DNA of 64,000 bases from Penelope pileata (Eukaryota > Chordata > Aves > Galliformes > Cracidae). Shown here piece by piece: positions 21,971-35,853 of the stretch. Made by a program: the position numbers and the translations under genes. The stretch covers positions 531,436 through 595,435 of the forward strand of contig WBMW01005641.1 of assembly GCA_013396635.1 (NCBI GenBank). The letters run 5' to 3'. How positions within the stretch are numbered: the first letter of the stretch is position 1; each line of letters begins with the position of its first letter. The notes under the pieces were generated by a model. The model had not been told where the DNA came from, did not search any database, and saw nothing but the letters and a program-made list of their open reading frames with translations.

Positions 21971-24900
21971 TAAAGCTTCCTTTCTTCTGTATATATTCTG
22001 CTGTCTCTCTTTACCATAGCTCCATGCAGAACCTACTTATCTCAGGGTCTCATTCGCACCTCAGGTGGAGTTCCTGGGCATGACCATATCCCAAGACATC
22101 ATTCTGAGAGCCCTCTGGCTTCCAAAGTTCAGCTCTTTGGGTTTTGGAAGCAAGTTACTCATTTAAATAATTTTTCCCCCCCCTCTCCAAAAGGTGTAAG
22201 ACCATTTCCAATTTCACATTGCAATAAACACACACTTTCCAGACATGGCTGCCTTTCCTTAATAAAGCACATTATTTCGGTCTAAATTTTAATATTTTAG
22301 TGGAGATTTGACCTCCAACTTTCCAGTCTACAGTCCCCAGCTGACAAGTAGCTTCACATTTGATTATTACAGCAGAGAAGAATTGTCATGTGAAAATGCT
22401 GGCACACAATCAGATCAGGGCTCTGCAATGACAGCAGCTGCATGGGAATGTCAGCACTTCCTACAACTTAAATCCACACACCAGCTCTGTAAACTCTTCA
22501 ATGACGACACAAGAAAGAAATAGCACATGAGACATGCTGTGCTAGCAGGATGCCCAGATGCCACCTTCAGGTGCAAGAGGAGGAACAAGATGAGATGCCA
22601 AATACCTCTGGCTCCTGAACATCTTGGGCGTTTCTCTAAAAATAATCCAGCAATAAGCAGATGATCTAAGTTTTGCAACTATTGCTGCTTGAAACGTTCA
22701 AGTGGGTTTTTTTGTTTGTTTTTTCCTTTCTCCGTTATTAATAGATTTAACACCAAACATAAGATTTAAGACTCATATTAGGTAAGAAGGGAAATTTTAG
22801 ACTTGTGCAGATGCTTGCCTTTATTTAGAACTACTTACAGAAGCCTGACAAAAATCTTGATACGTTCTATCAGCTTGTAGCAAGGTGAAAGGTTTATTTC
22901 TCCTTCCATTTCCCCGCAGGGTCTGGGAACCACAGGTAGAATCCTCTCCACAACCAGATCTCCTTGCATCATGCTGATTCTTCTCTGCCTGTCTTATTCC
23001 ACCCTGTCACCTGAGGACATGGCAGGGCAGCAGTCAGAAAGGTCCAAACCTCCTACACCCTCAAAGACCAGAATAGATTTCTCCCACTGAACAGTGACTC
23101 ATAGCCACAGAGGAGGAACAGTCTTTGTCCTAACCATGCTTTGCTGTTGCTCCTCAACACCAAGGCGTCCACATTTCAAAATTTAACATACTGAAGATAT
23201 ACATTTTGTTGCAGTAGTGCAAACAGCTGGTTGTCTCTATAGCAACAGCTGTCCTTGAATAAATGAAAAGAATATCCTCCCACCTACAATAAACATCCTA
23301 GCAGCAAAACAAACTGTGCTCTTTGACACTGTACAGCTATCAGTGGCCAACGAGCCAGTCAAAATACCTTCCAACATATTTTCTACTTTATTTTTCATGG
23401 GCTTCAAGCATCTCTTCATCAATAATTAGAGAATGGCGATTCTTGCCATTTTATCCTCATAATTACAACAGTCAGGTTCATTTTGTAGGGGGGACAAGGC
23501 CATGAGAGATAACTGAGAAATTATTTCTCTCTCTTCTCATGTGTCCCCTCCACAATTTACCCAGCATTTAAAAACCAGCAAATATCAAATTAAATAACTA
23601 ACACTCAGCATCTTACCTTCCATATAGATGGGACTACACAGTACTGTCTGATTTGGGTTTTGGCAGAAACTTTTTTTTTAACATAATTCTTCTAAATTTT
23701 CCATTTTTTCAAAGAACTACAACAAAAAGTTATAAAACTAGAAGAACAGAAAGAGTTAAAAAGAAAAAAAAAATTCATATGCTACACCTACCCTGAAAAA
23801 ATATTGGTGTAGGCCTGAATATGACTGGCAAAGCAGATGGCTAGTTTGAAAAGGTTTCAAAGAGAAGACAGACTTATTTTTGTCCATGTTGAAATATAGC
23901 ATAAGCTGATATAAGAGGCCTGAAACCCTTCAGGGAGAAGGAACAGAAGCTGTTTTGTACGCAACAATTATTTATCTACTTATCCATCTCACACTGGTTG
24001 GTTTATAAATTGACTTGCCTTGAGACATCTGTTGGAGTACAACAGGAAGACTATTGTGTTTTTCCTGAAACATTTCATTCTATTTAGGTAAAACTCCTTC
24101 TGAAATTCAGCCTCTGCAGGGAGACTTTTGCTGCTTTTTAAAAAAGTGACATTAATTCCGCAGTTCTATAACAAATGGGAAAGTATTTTCTTGTTATACA
24201 AGAAACAAGAAAATGTGAGGCAAAATTTTGGATTATATGGCACAGAGATGCAGCAGTGTGAGCGTATGTCATTCCACTACAGAACTTCAAACCTGATCCA
24301 GCAAAACATCCTTGCTGTAGTCTGAGATACTGCACATTTTCTGACATTTCTCCTCCTAGGTGCTTAAGAGACAGTAATGTTACTATGTTAAAATATTTGC
24401 TATTCATCTGAGACAGCAGGTGATTAGTGTGAGGACCTACAAAGTCCCTTCTTATGTTGATCCTTTCTCCCTCACCCACAATTAATTAAAACCTCCACCT
24501 ACCACTCTGTTCTTCTAGCTCAATCCAGCTACTGCCAAAATGGCCTCTCTACATATCCAACTCTTTTCTGTAAGAGAAATTTATGGATTAAGGATATCTA
24601 TACCAGCAAAAGGGGAATAAAAAGAACAGTAAATCATTATATATGCCAGTGAATGGATGACACTAACTGCTGTAACAACAAGGCAGTCAAACTGCACTTC
24701 ATGAAGTCTGCTATTCAGCTGGGATGCACTCAAGATCATTTTTTATTTCTTGAGGAGAAAAAATTGATTCAGTGTGCCACTTCAGCAATAAACCAAAGTA
24801 AGTCCAAGGTTAACACCTCTAACCTCCTACCCTCAGCCTGTGCAGAGAGCACCTAATAGAAATTGTAAAAAAAAAATGAACAAAATTGCATGTGGTTATC

Positions 24901-25139
24901 TTGTTAAATACAGCACCTGATGTGCACGTTCTGCCCTCCCTACTACAAAGAGCTCCTCCATTACCATCTTCATAAACAGCCAGCTAGAGAGGGGGAATGG
25001 CAGAAGAGCTCTGGGCAGGGCACTCAGAATGGAGGCACAACCTCAGCCTGCACAGGGAGCCCAGAGCTGCTGTGGCACCTTCACTGCATGCTTTCCATGC
25101 CTGGGCCAACACACAGCACCATGCTTTTACGAAGGTGGA

Positions 25140-25200
25140 CAGTTTGAGGGTAGAAGAGATGGATCAGATCTTCAGAGGTCCCTTCCAACCAACATTATTA
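25140..25200 (+). mobile_element. Short CR1 tail fragment
   Basis: The segment GATGGATCAGATCTTCAGAG followed by GTCCCTTCCAACCAACATT is the conserved CR1 block just before the terminal repeat. The sequence upstream of about 25140 does not match the CR1 consensus I know, so this is a very short 5'-truncated copy. Confidence 0.6.
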
Positions 25201-28200
25201 CAAAATAATTATCAGGAAAAGTAAAATGCAAAATAAAGCTAGGAAAAATCTAGTTAGGCATTATTAGTCACTTCTGTTCATCCTCAGTTGTCTGTCATGG
25301 TGACAATTTTCAAGAAAAAAAAAAACAGCTTGGTGTAGTACTGAATAATTCAAATCACTCATTCTCATCAGGTCCAAGAAAGATCATTTGGACCGGAACA
25401 GCGCAGCAATGAAGTCTTAGTTCAGGTGAAATGACTGACATGCGACTTTGATAAAGCTGTCCTGTTTCATACTGAGTTACTCCCACTGTTGGCAACAGCA
25501 ATTTCATCCTTATACACACATGGAGGGGAAAAAAAACCTCTAACAGTAAACAACACAACCCACAGGTGATCACAGATGAAAAAATCCTGTCTATCCAAGG
25601 ATCACTTGTTAGATAAATGTTCTGAGCAAACAAGTCACCAGGCAGCTGCTATTGCACAAAGCCTTGGAAAAGCAATGAAATCCTGGAATCTGAAGGGCAC
25701 AAAAATGGCAGCCTCCTTCTAAGCTGAATGTACTGAGTGTTTGAAAAGCAACAATTACTATTAGCAATTGTGTTGCGGTAATGCCTAGAGGCCTCACTCA
25801 GGTATCAGCAGTGCCAAGCAGTGTGCGCACAGAGGCGAGGAGGCAGGCCCTGCTTTGGAAAGCTCACACACCTGACTTTCAAAACCTGGCTGAGAAGATA
25901 CCCTAGGGAAGAAGAAAACCTGGTAGAAAGCACAAAAAAAAAGTTTGCATGATGTCCAGGGATTGCAGCCTTGGTTGCAAACTGTAAGGTTTCACCTTGT
26001 CCCTCTCACCATAAGGACACTGACCTGACTTACCTCAATGCATGGTGCATGTACCTTTCCCAGTGACAGCTTTTAACCCTTTCAATTCATTTTTCTTCCT
26101 AGTGCTAATGACAACAAACTGTTTACAATGTTCTCAAATTGTCCAACTGATTTTTCTTCTGGGGAAAGCCTGCTTTAAAATGTGGTTTCTATTTTAAAGC
26201 CTTGTATAACACATTTTAGCCCAAAGCATTGTTTGGTGGCTACATTCTAAACCACTTTAAAATGTGTTTTTTATAATAGAAATCTTAAGAGGTGACTACG
26301 CTAATGTATGACCTTTTCCCCCACCTCTTTTGCTGTACCACCCAACACTTCTCTTTAAATAGAAAAGTCTGTAGTTACAATACACCTGACACAAAGGGGA
26401 AAACGTGTTTCAAGTGAGGCCATACATCACATCAATGGGATAAGACAGTGCGAATGTTGGAGCTGATCTACCTGAAGCATTTGGAAAATCACAATCATGC
26501 CAGGGTCACACAAAGCATACTTACACAGGATGTTTACATATTTCCTCTGCCAAGCAACTACTTTACTCGAAACCCCCTCACAACTTCAGAACCAAAAAAC
26601 TTAGCAGCAAAGAAAAAACAGGGTAAAGCTGTGCTTTGTAACACTTCGACCTTGTCACAGAAAAACTGCAAATTTGGGGTGGGGGAAGAAAGGGGAAGAT
26701 CTGGCTCTCTGTTCTCTACCTCCCTAACCTGGCAGCTCTAACAGCCACCAGCAGCTGCTGCCAACCCGCTATATGTTGGCCCCACGAGGCAGAGCTTTGC
26801 TCCGCATGACTACACTCTTTCTTTCCCTTCTCACAGTCCAGTTTCCCACACGCACAAACAAGCAGGGAACTCACATGCATAAAGAAAAATGAGACAACTA
26901 CTCTTACCAGTGAAATCTAAAATACCCATAGAGTTGAAGATGCCTCTAACACATTGTTCAGCCATGCCACACATGGCATGCATAAAAAAATGCTGGAAGA
27001 AGCCACACTACTGCTGTGTACCAGGCAGCTGTCAGGTGGAGAACTCTGCTCAGGAACACACACAGGGAAGTTTGGGGAGACAGGAACAGTCAATGAAGTT
27101 TGAAAGTAAAACATGTGCAAGGAACTCTGCCACCAGGGAAAGGAGAAATTCAAGGGCTTCAACTCTTATGCATGTGTTGTTTTTGAATCTAATCAGTCCT
27201 CTGGCTTCTGGATCTACCTAAAGCTAGAAGCCCATAAATGACTCCTGTGACTGTGAAAATGAAAAGCCCTTCCTTCCTCTCATAAATCTGGCTGATACAC
27301 TAAGAAATGAAGAGGTATTTCAGGTGTCCCTTTCCAGTAACTAATTTCAATTCCTGACAACTCCATTTACTGAGCTCCTAAGCAATGTGTTCGCAGGACC
27401 AGCACAGTTACAGACAAATCCACTCTTCTTCACAAGGTTATGAAGACCAGCTGTGAGTTCTGCTGCCTCTCGAGCGAATTGCTATCAGAGGCTCTGGAAC
27501 CATTTGGAATTTAACAACCTAATCCCAAGAGCTGGGGAATCATAACACGCTGAACAAATTGATGAGGTTCAGGCGTTTTCAAGGCAAAACTTAACTCCCT
27601 TGTTGCAGATACCACAACACCATGTAACAGCAGTAAGTGGAAAACCTGTATTTAAAGTTACATAAACGCAAAGCAGTTTTCCTTTCCACGAGCACACAGA
27701 CTCCTCCAGGATCCTCTGGCTAAGCTGCAACCATTCTTTCTCCTCACCCCCTCCTTCCTCTACACCATCCAAAAGAATATACAAACAGAACTACACCCAC
27801 ATCGTCTCCTCCAGATATTTGGACCCATATGAGTGTGCCTGGTGTTTCCCAGCCACATGATCTAGCTCTCCAGCCTCAGCCTTCTGATGCCAACAAAAAT
27901 ATGACACATTACTCACAGCAGTAAATGTATTGGATACATTTCTACAGAACACCACAGTGCAAAACAGAGCAAGGGCTCCTTTGAAAAGCTGAAAGGGAGT
28001 GGCATCTCCATGTTTTCCTTCAAATTGCATTCACTGCCTATTCTAAGCCACCTCTTCATACTCCAGGACAAGAAAAGAAAAGCTTCAGAAGCCTATAAAA
28101 CCAAGAAACAAACCATTTAGGAGTCATTCCTTTGAACACATCCATGTTTTTCTAAGCAAAATCCATCACTCCACCATAAATCACAAGTCACCCTAACTAA

Positions 28201-28787
28201 GAAGAAAATAAACTCTGTTGATAACATAGTCCCTTTTCAAAGGGCAAAGTTCTACTTCAACTAATCCAAAGAGAAAGAAATCAATGTCTGTTCCTAAACC
28301 TCCTTCTTCTGCACAGCAACATAAAATGCTACCACAGTGGTATGTAAGGTCATCAGCTTCAAAGCAGCTTCAACTACTGTAACTTGCAGAAGCAAAACTG
28401 ATGAAAGACACCATATGGCTTCTGTCATGGTAGATAAAGCTAATGGAGGCGTATAATGAAAATTTGAATTTCTCCTCTGTTTAATCTTTCCCAGTGCAGC
28501 ACCGACAATCGCCTGCAAGCCTTTCTTTCCCAGTTATAAAGCACTACTTCCACTTTGAATCATGTTTTTCCTCTAGCAGATAAAACGTTTTCTTCACAAT
28601 GTCCAACTGAACTGTAGGACAAATATGAGAAAATGTACAGAAAAAAAGTAATTAGATAAACATCTGATACTATGATAAATCCTGTTACAGGAACCCAGCT
28701 TAGACATTCTTATAGGCAGCTGAGTCAAGATAAAAGCCTATGGTCTCATGAGCACAGCACATCAAAAATGCAAGCATTAAGACTTAC

Positions 28788-28861
28788 CAATTTCTTCTAT
28801 TTCTTCCAGGAAATCATTATATTCACTTAGACTGGGAAAGTCATCCTCTCTTTTATTGTAT
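28788..28861 (-). CDS. MNAT1: MNAT1 coding exon 3, start of helical region
   Basis: This short exon encodes residues 81-106, reading YNKREDDFPSLSEYNDFLEE and then IEEI, which closely matches the conserved MAT1 block that follows the RING. The acceptor is a T-rich tract ending CAAAG at 28862. The donor GTAAGT begins at 28787. The reading frame enters with the last base of I81 and leaves with the first base of V106. In TFIIH structures this part of MAT1 lies in the helical bundle that anchors on the ARCH domain of XPD. The substitutions relative to human as I recall it (E to D, R to S, V to I) are conservative or mild. Confidence 0.96.
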
Positions 28862-30544
28862 CTTTGAAAAAAAAGAGAAACAATCATTTATGTAACACAC
28901 ACAGATGAAATTTCAATTCAGCAAGGCTCTTGCTGCAAGCATATTAAGTATTGACCTAGTTTTATCAAACAATGTGCTTTGTGGCTCCCACAACTGACCA
29001 ATGTACAGACCCTTTAAAACGAGACAGAAGTGCTTGTTTCAATGGAAAGGAGCCAGTCTGGTATAAATCAGTGCTATCTTTGCCTACTACGGGTAGATTT
29101 TTTTTCCATTGTCACAGCTGAATAGGAGCACAGAGGCTAGTACATAGTAATTCCAAGTTAGCCCTTCATCATGAAAAACCTGTTAAAGGCAGAGACAACA
29201 GCAACACCCACAAGAAAAGTTTTTCTACAAGCATCAGGAACAGGAGTTTGGCTTTTTGCCAACAACAGAAAGCTTATGTCAGCAGCAAACTGAAAGTGCT
29301 ACATGATTATCTCACTCCATACCAATAGATCATTCCAGAACTCATTTATCCAACTCCTTATAGCTGGAAGTAAAGAAAAGGGACAAGTCTGGGGAAAACA
29401 GGGACAGGCTCTGAAAGTCAAGATATGTAGGCTTTCTGTCCAAGAAAACACAAAGCTGAGATTCTGCCTGCTCTGCAGACCAAGGCATATGATGCCTAGG
29501 AGTATAAAAAACTGAATTCTGAGAACTCAGGCAAAATTCCAATTTGGAGAATTTTTGTTTTTTGCCTACTAAAAGCTAATCTGGAAAATCCAAGCAGGCC
29601 AAGTATTTTACAACATTTTCTGTTCTAACTATGCTTCATTTTGTGTTTAGTCAACTAAGTTGACTTCATTCCAGTTTGACTTTTGTTAGCTTCAGTAGAC
29701 TTTATAATCAAACCTCAAAACTATTACTTTCCACATCAGCATCTTGGTATTCAACTAAGCAATTTCCCTACATCTCAGCAATATCACAAGATTCATTTAG
29801 CATTGTACAAAGTCTTAGACGAAGGCTGCCAAGCTTACAATTTATCTGTACTTTTGCACACAACTCTCTCCAGGTTTGCTATGTTCCATTAGGCCTTCTT
29901 TTAGCACCACATCAAGCAGCCTGCTTGCTTTCCATCTAAATATTGTTTCATGGCCACAAGAAGTGAGAAGCAACTTTAGATTTGAGAGCTCCTGCAGTTG
30001 AGATAAATTAAATCTACATGAGCTCTAGCAATACAAGGCTTGTAAGGAAGCCTTTCCACTAACAATTGCTGTGTGAAGTAGAAAACAATGTGAACACAGC
30101 TTCTTTTTTGTCCATGTTCATTTGGAAGGGAACTAGCCTACAGTTCTCCAAACAGGTCCCCAGGCAACAAAACAATCCAGGTCCTGCTTCTGTCATACTC
30201 CCAAGTTCAGCCCCTCAAAGGGGAAGCAGCTGTGGTCCTCAGCATGTAATCATCTCCATTTAGGAGGCAGGTCTGTGCCAAATACCCCACACAGAAACAC
30301 CCAACATTTTCTAATGCTAAGCAGAAATTCCTCCAGGCTAAGCTGACACTTCATTCCTCAGTCGCTGCAAAAAGTCAGATTCTCTAAAATCCTTCAGCAT
30401 TAAATGGAGTCAAGTTATGTGATGGTGTTGGGTTTTAGGAGTTTTTGTTTGGTTTTAACTAGCTACTGGAAAATAAGTCAATTTTTGGAAATAGTGATCC
30501 ATGAAATATATCCACGTTCTGATCTTTTAACTGGTGTCACTCAC
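28862..30544 (-). other. MNAT1 intron 2 (1.7 kb)
   Basis: This is the shortest complete intron, with a GTGAGT donor and a T-rich acceptor tract ending CAAAG. I see no repeat or RNA gene in it, only unremarkable AT-rich intronic sequence. Confidence 0.9.
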
Positions 30545-30697
30545 ATTTTCAGCACTTTCTTACGAATTTCCACTTCCTTGTCAACAGCAGGATCCTCAAA
30601 GAGCTGTACCCTGAAGTTACTCTTCCGCAGCGGGGTATCGCACTCGTGGCAGTTCCCAGCCCCTCTCACAAACAGCAGCTCCACACAGCTCTCGCAT
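30545..30697 (-). CDS. MNAT1: MNAT1 coding exon 2, second half of RING finger
   Basis: This exon encodes residues 30-81 and supplies RING zinc ligands C31, C34, C46 and C49, so the domain is complete with exon 1. The acceptor is a clear pyrimidine tract ending CAG at 30698. The donor GTGAGT begins at 30544 and splits the isoleucine codon AT|A. After the RING comes the conserved run TPLRKSNFRVQLFEDP and then a charged helix (VDKEVEIRKKVLK). One oddity is at residue 47, between the last two zinc cysteines: the codon is CAC (His), whereas I recall Pro in human MAT1. Residue 50 is Asp where human has Gly. The MAT1 RING is not needed for kinase activation itself but contributes to transcription within TFIIH. 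Confidence 0.97.
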
Positions 30698-31887
30698 CTG
30701 AGGGAGAAAGGAAGGGTGTAAAGGATGTTAAACAGGAACTGAGACGCCTCACAGTCCCACTTTTTCATTGGGCACACACTACAAACAGGCATCACATCTC
30801 TCCTTTCTTTCACTTTTTGCACACAGTAACACCGCAGTTCTTCCCAAAAAGCACCCAACACCTGCACTGAAGCAGGGGCTCTCCATGGCTGGAAGGAAAC
30901 AACCTCAGCAGCACAAAGGCATTCATTTGCCCTGCCCAAACAGCTTCACCTCTTTGCTGAGCCTGAGAGCTAATCCAAACACAATGTTGGTTATTGTGTC
31001 ACGGGGAGGTTTGTTTGTTGACACCAAACTCACGTCGCATGGAGCAGCCCGCAATATCCTTATTTACTCTGAGCACTACCTTGCTGCACAAAAAGCCCCT
31101 TTTATTTTCTCAGTGCCATTCTCAGTGCAAGGAGGGATACCAGACCCTGCCCAGAGCCCTCCAAACCCTCACCAGCATCACCATGGAGGAACTGCTACAA
31201 CAAACCGAGCTCAACTCCAGCCCAATGCAACAAAAGGAACCAAACCAATCGCAACAGCATTTTTACCAGTGCCCAGCAATATGCAATTCTCCCACATCTT
31301 CTGCTAATACTTTTTAAATCGCAAATAAATAGACTTCTTACAGAGGCTGCACAAAAATAAAACAAATACACCTTTCTGGCTTTATTTCTTCTATGTTAAT
31401 GATGATTTCAGATTTTAGGATGACGCTAGCTAACAACTCAGTGGGCGTTTAATAAAGGAAGAACATGCTAAGAGCTAGAGGCTTTTTGTCTTTTTTGGTT
31501 TTTGTTTTTTTTTTTTTAAAGTTCTTGGGTACAAATAAGTGCAAATTTCTAGCAGAGGACAACACCTGCTGCAGTCATTTCCTACTGCCGGGGGGGCAAG
31601 GGGTGTCTATTTATAGTGTGGGCATATTGAAGCCAAGAAAGTCATGCATTAAGGGCTATGTTGTGCCTTCACCAACTCAGCACAAAATCTAAACAAGTTA
31701 AGGGAAGCAACACTGACATGGCTGCGAAGGATCTTAAACAAAACTTCCACCCCACTGCTGCCCTGCTCCCAGCCAGACTGGTTCCAGCACACACAGAGGC
31801 AGAGCTGGCCACTGCCAACCAGTTCTACCCAGCTGCTGTTTTCAAGATCAGAAAGTGAAAGACAAATGCAACTGTATCCTACAATTT

Positions 31888-31921
31888 AAAAAAAAAAAAA
31901 TTACTGCAATTTTTTTTTTTT
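31888..31921. repeat. A13/T12 inverted homopolymer hairpin
   Basis: Thirteen A (31888-31900) and twelve T (31910-31921) are separated by the nine bases TTACTGCAA. This makes a perfect A:T hairpin or cruciform candidate in intron 1. Confidence 0.85.
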
Positions 31922-34900
31922 GTTAACAGGAGTAGAGCTCCAGCTCTGTAATGCATCTTGCAGCTGACTACGCTCAAGAGCAAACCTTGGGTTTGCTTAG
32001 AGATTTTCCTGCCCAGCATTCTTCTGGTTAGAGGAACAAACACATTTAAATACAATTTATCTGGGAAGTGAAAGATCAAACCTTTCAGCACGCTGCGCCT
32101 GAAAGTCAGAAGTTACCGGGACATCAGCTCTGGCTGCTCTATGGAAGTACTTTAACTCACTGCTACACTACACTGAATGGAAGAGAGAGGGAAGGAAAGG
32201 GCTCCTTCTCCTCCCCCCAGCCCAAGCATGCAGCAGCCCTGTACATAAGGACAGTTTCACTGTCTTCTTCGTTTTGGCAGCCAGCACTGTTTGTGCACCT
32301 CCCAACACAGCAACCACAGCACTTGGGAGAGGTTAAAAAAACAAAAAACAAACAAAAAAAACCCCCGTCTCCTTCCTATTTTTAAGGTATAAAGAAGGGA
32401 GAGCAAAGCTCCAGAACTTGGCAGGCGGATCCAAGCGCAGGTGTTTGATTTGTTGTTATTGTGGTGTTGCCTAAGGACCAACAGAACAGGGTCTCCCTGT
32501 GCGAGATGTTATGCACAGACAGCAGCACCTGAAACTACTTCACCTTCTCCTCTCTTCCCTCAATCAAAGACGTTTCAAGTTTACACAGGACTTGGCGATG
32601 GAAGACACCCCTCCTTGCACAAGCACTCCGTCCAAGTGCATCGGTGCCTGCTCCCAGCTCCTAAGGCTAGAAAACAGCTTTCTGATAAAACAACAATAAA
32701 ATTAAATTTAAAAAACCTGAGTCCAGTCCTCACTAGGGGAATCCCACATCAGGCCATCAAGCTCTTCCTCACTCACACACCACATCCACCCATATGTTTA
32801 TGCCTACATAATTCCCTCTGAATGCAGAAGTGGTTATATGGGGCAGAACGGGACCAAGCCCAAACCATGCCTCTGTCTCCCCAAAGATTTACTCATTCAG
32901 ATCCAAACTTACTCTCTAGCAGAGCTGCCCTTGGCCCCAAAGCTCCCCAAAGGTTTTACACTGCAAATACAGCAGGGCTTTGCAGAGAGGAGCAATTTCC
33001 CAAAGGGCCACATGCATGCTCAAAAGCCAAATGGCTGTGGCAAAAGGAGGTGGCCTTGCATGTTCATACATCAGGAGCCTTCAGTCAGCAATTCTTTTAA
33101 TTCATATACCTGTAATAGGTATGCATGGTCCACATACATCACATATACAAATCAACAAGTGCTTCTGGTTAAAAAGCAGTCTATATGTTTGTTAAAAACT
33201 GAGTACAGCTGATTGAAGAGAATGGCTTCACACGAGCTCCAAAACTGCGGTACTGCTGGTTCTTATCTTTATACAAAGGTTGCATGGCCTCTGTGATCCC
33301 TACTTCATTTCACTAACATATCTCCAAATCTTTCAGATGTAACCTCTTATTCTGACAAGAGGTGATGTGGATGACCCAGGAGCTCCCCACGTGCCAAACA
33401 ACAGAGGAAGATTACTAGCAATGCCCCCACCCAAAGCAATGGCATCAGCTCCTGGAAAAACAAAGTCTCTACAACAGGATACTAAATAGCAGCACGCTCC
33501 CAGGAACATTGGTTTGTTCTTTTTCTTCCTTCTCATCCCCACGACACACGGAAGGAATGGCTCAGTCTAAGCAGTCTCCAGCAACGCCGCATTTTTGAGG
33601 ACAGCAATAAAGCAGCTCAGTGGTTTGGCACCAGCCACGCACAAAGAGCACGGCATGCCTTACATACACCTCAAGGGCCTCAGGATCATACTAAAAATGT
33701 TCTAAATACACTGCAGACAAAGAGCAGAGTTCCTCCCCACGCACACTTCATGCAGGGAGGACGAGAGGTAAGGAACCCAGCCCCTGGCACATCCACACAG
33801 ATGAAGATGGCTCCACACTAGCACAGCTCCACTGCACTGCTTATTTTTCTAGCCTGGCTGGCAACAGAGCAAACAAAATAGAGGAAAGGAAGAGCCATTT
33901 TCACGAGCAGAGCACTAAATATCCTTTCTTCTTAAATTTTAGATTCTGCTGAGCAGAGCAAAAATTTCCAGGACTCAGATACACAGCCATTAATCATCTC
34001 AGAAAAATCTTTATTGCTTTTGCTGTTGACTGGGAATATCAGAGAATGAGTTACTAACCTTCTACAAAGGCTATTTTTAGTAGGTACACTTGAACAGAAT
34101 TGAGTATTTAGAATCTCTAAGCCTCTCTTTTTCAGCTTTTATAACCAAGATGTTTCTGTAATTTCAAGTAATAGGCAAAACAAACAATCCTCTCTACTAC
34201 GGAAAAGTTTAGATTAAAAACATCATGATACAGTCTTCAACACAGAGCCAACACTCCAACTAAACAAACGGAATGGAAAGCATCAGCAAAAAAAGATGTG
34301 TTTTCACTTGTTCATCCTGATGTCAGAGGGAAATTTTACTTACAGAAATGGAACCATCCTTGATTTATGGATAGGGAACATGAAAAACAAACAGAAAACA
34401 CACACGAGAGAGCTTACAGAAAGCCATCGAGATTTTTGAAATCAAAGAGGCTTCTAAGAGCATTCACAGGCTTTTTGCTGAGCTCAGACTGACTGCTGTG
34501 TGTCTTGCACAAAGATTCCTGAGCGAGGACATGCACGGCCCAACGTGGAGCGAGCAGCTGTCAGACCTGTTTGTTTCATAACCCCCAGCACACTCAGCAA
34601 GTACTCGGAACCCACAGTGGCTCCTGCTGCATAGCCAAGAGTTCATCTACTATTTGCAATCGGCCACTGCAGGTTTGTTTTCCAAAACCAGGCTGGTGGG
34701 CTGAGAGGCACATCCTAGAAGGCTGCTTCTTCCTAGGGCCTGCAGCAACGATGAGCTCGTTGAGGTTAGTGAGCACGTTACAGGTTAGGGATCAAAAACA
34801 GAGGAAATAAAATCACCACAATGATGGTGAACGCTTCTGAGAGCCTCCGAACAAAGATGCTCATGAGACCAGCAGCTCCCAATGAGAAGGGAGCTGGGAC

Positions 34901-35836
34901 AAAACTAGCCCCCTCTCTTTCCACACCTCAGCTTTGGAATTTCGACCTCTTCAAACGCTTGGAGAAGAAGCTGCTAAATCTTTTGGGTCATCTCTTCCTT
35001 CCCCTGACCACAGAACACAAGAAGCCTGGAGAAGACACTAATTAATTGCTCTTTCCTTCCTCTTCTGCTCAGGTTCTGTGAAGTCCTAAGAATGAGGATT
35101 TTGCTGCTCTCACCTTGTAAGAAGACAACTTCAAAATGCTCTGAAAAATATATTTGGCCAAAAAAAATCCACGTTGGGTCTGTCTTCAACTCCTACATAA
35201 ACATGTATCAGAAGCAGCTTGTGCACCACGTACGGATGGCAGCTCGTTGTGGCAGTAAGGCACTGCAGGTTTGGGGTAGAAAACAGTTCTATCCACCAAC
35301 AGGTGACAACTTAACACTTTATAAGCTATTGTCAGCTGCCTGCAGATCCCCTCTGCTCAGCCCACAGTAACATGCACTGCAAAACAAAACCTTAGAGATT
35401 ACTTTGCTAGCTTTTTTCCCCCCATAAAAATACTGAGACTCCAGAGAGCTGATCTTGACCCCTCCATCAAACAACAAAGCAAAACCAAAAAAAGGCTCCA
35501 GTACTCTGCCTTCATCTGTATTATGTCAATTCTCAGCATCATGTGCCAAGCATACAATCTCTCTTTTAAACCATTTATATCTTCGGGGAAAAGGATGCAT
35601 GCATGGACTTTTGTTTCATTTTTGTTCTGTCAGACAAGTTCTACTCCACACTGCAGTACAGAGGAGGTTAAACCAACCCAGATATCTCAAAAATTTACAA
35701 GACAGCCCCAGTTAACCCTATTTTCCAAACACCCAGACACATGCCCTGATCCTTCTGCAAACATCACAGCTCCTCCCAAGTGCACTTACCAGCAAGCAGA
35801 CCAGGTAATGGTCTTCCAATGAGTGGCATTTCAGCC

Positions 35837-35853
35837 AAAAAAAAAAAAAAAAA
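35837..35853. repeat. A17 homopolymer
   Basis: A run of 17 A on the plus strand in intron 1. No retrogene or SINE body is recognisable on either side. Confidence 0.9.

Larger units (their letters stand above)
19653..28787 (-). other. MNAT1 intron 3 (9.1 kb)
   Basis: The intron runs from a GTAAGT donor to an ATGCAG acceptor. It contains a short CR1 tail (25140-25200), a MIR-like SINE (21845-21970) and a longer CR1 tail (21035-21275). The stretches 22000-24900 and 25300-28700 contain nothing I can name beyond short homopolymer runs. Confidence 0.9.

Noticed and set aside
25140..25200. Extension of the CR1 fragment leftward to about 24940
   Set aside because: The left sequence does not follow the CR1 consensus I know, so only the terminal block is called.
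30768..31307. 179-codon plus-strand open frame
   Set aside because: It lies in and beside the end of intron 1, antisense to MNAT1, shows no recognisable domain, has an erratic composition and no splice or promoter context. The A/C-rich strand lowers stop frequency by chance.
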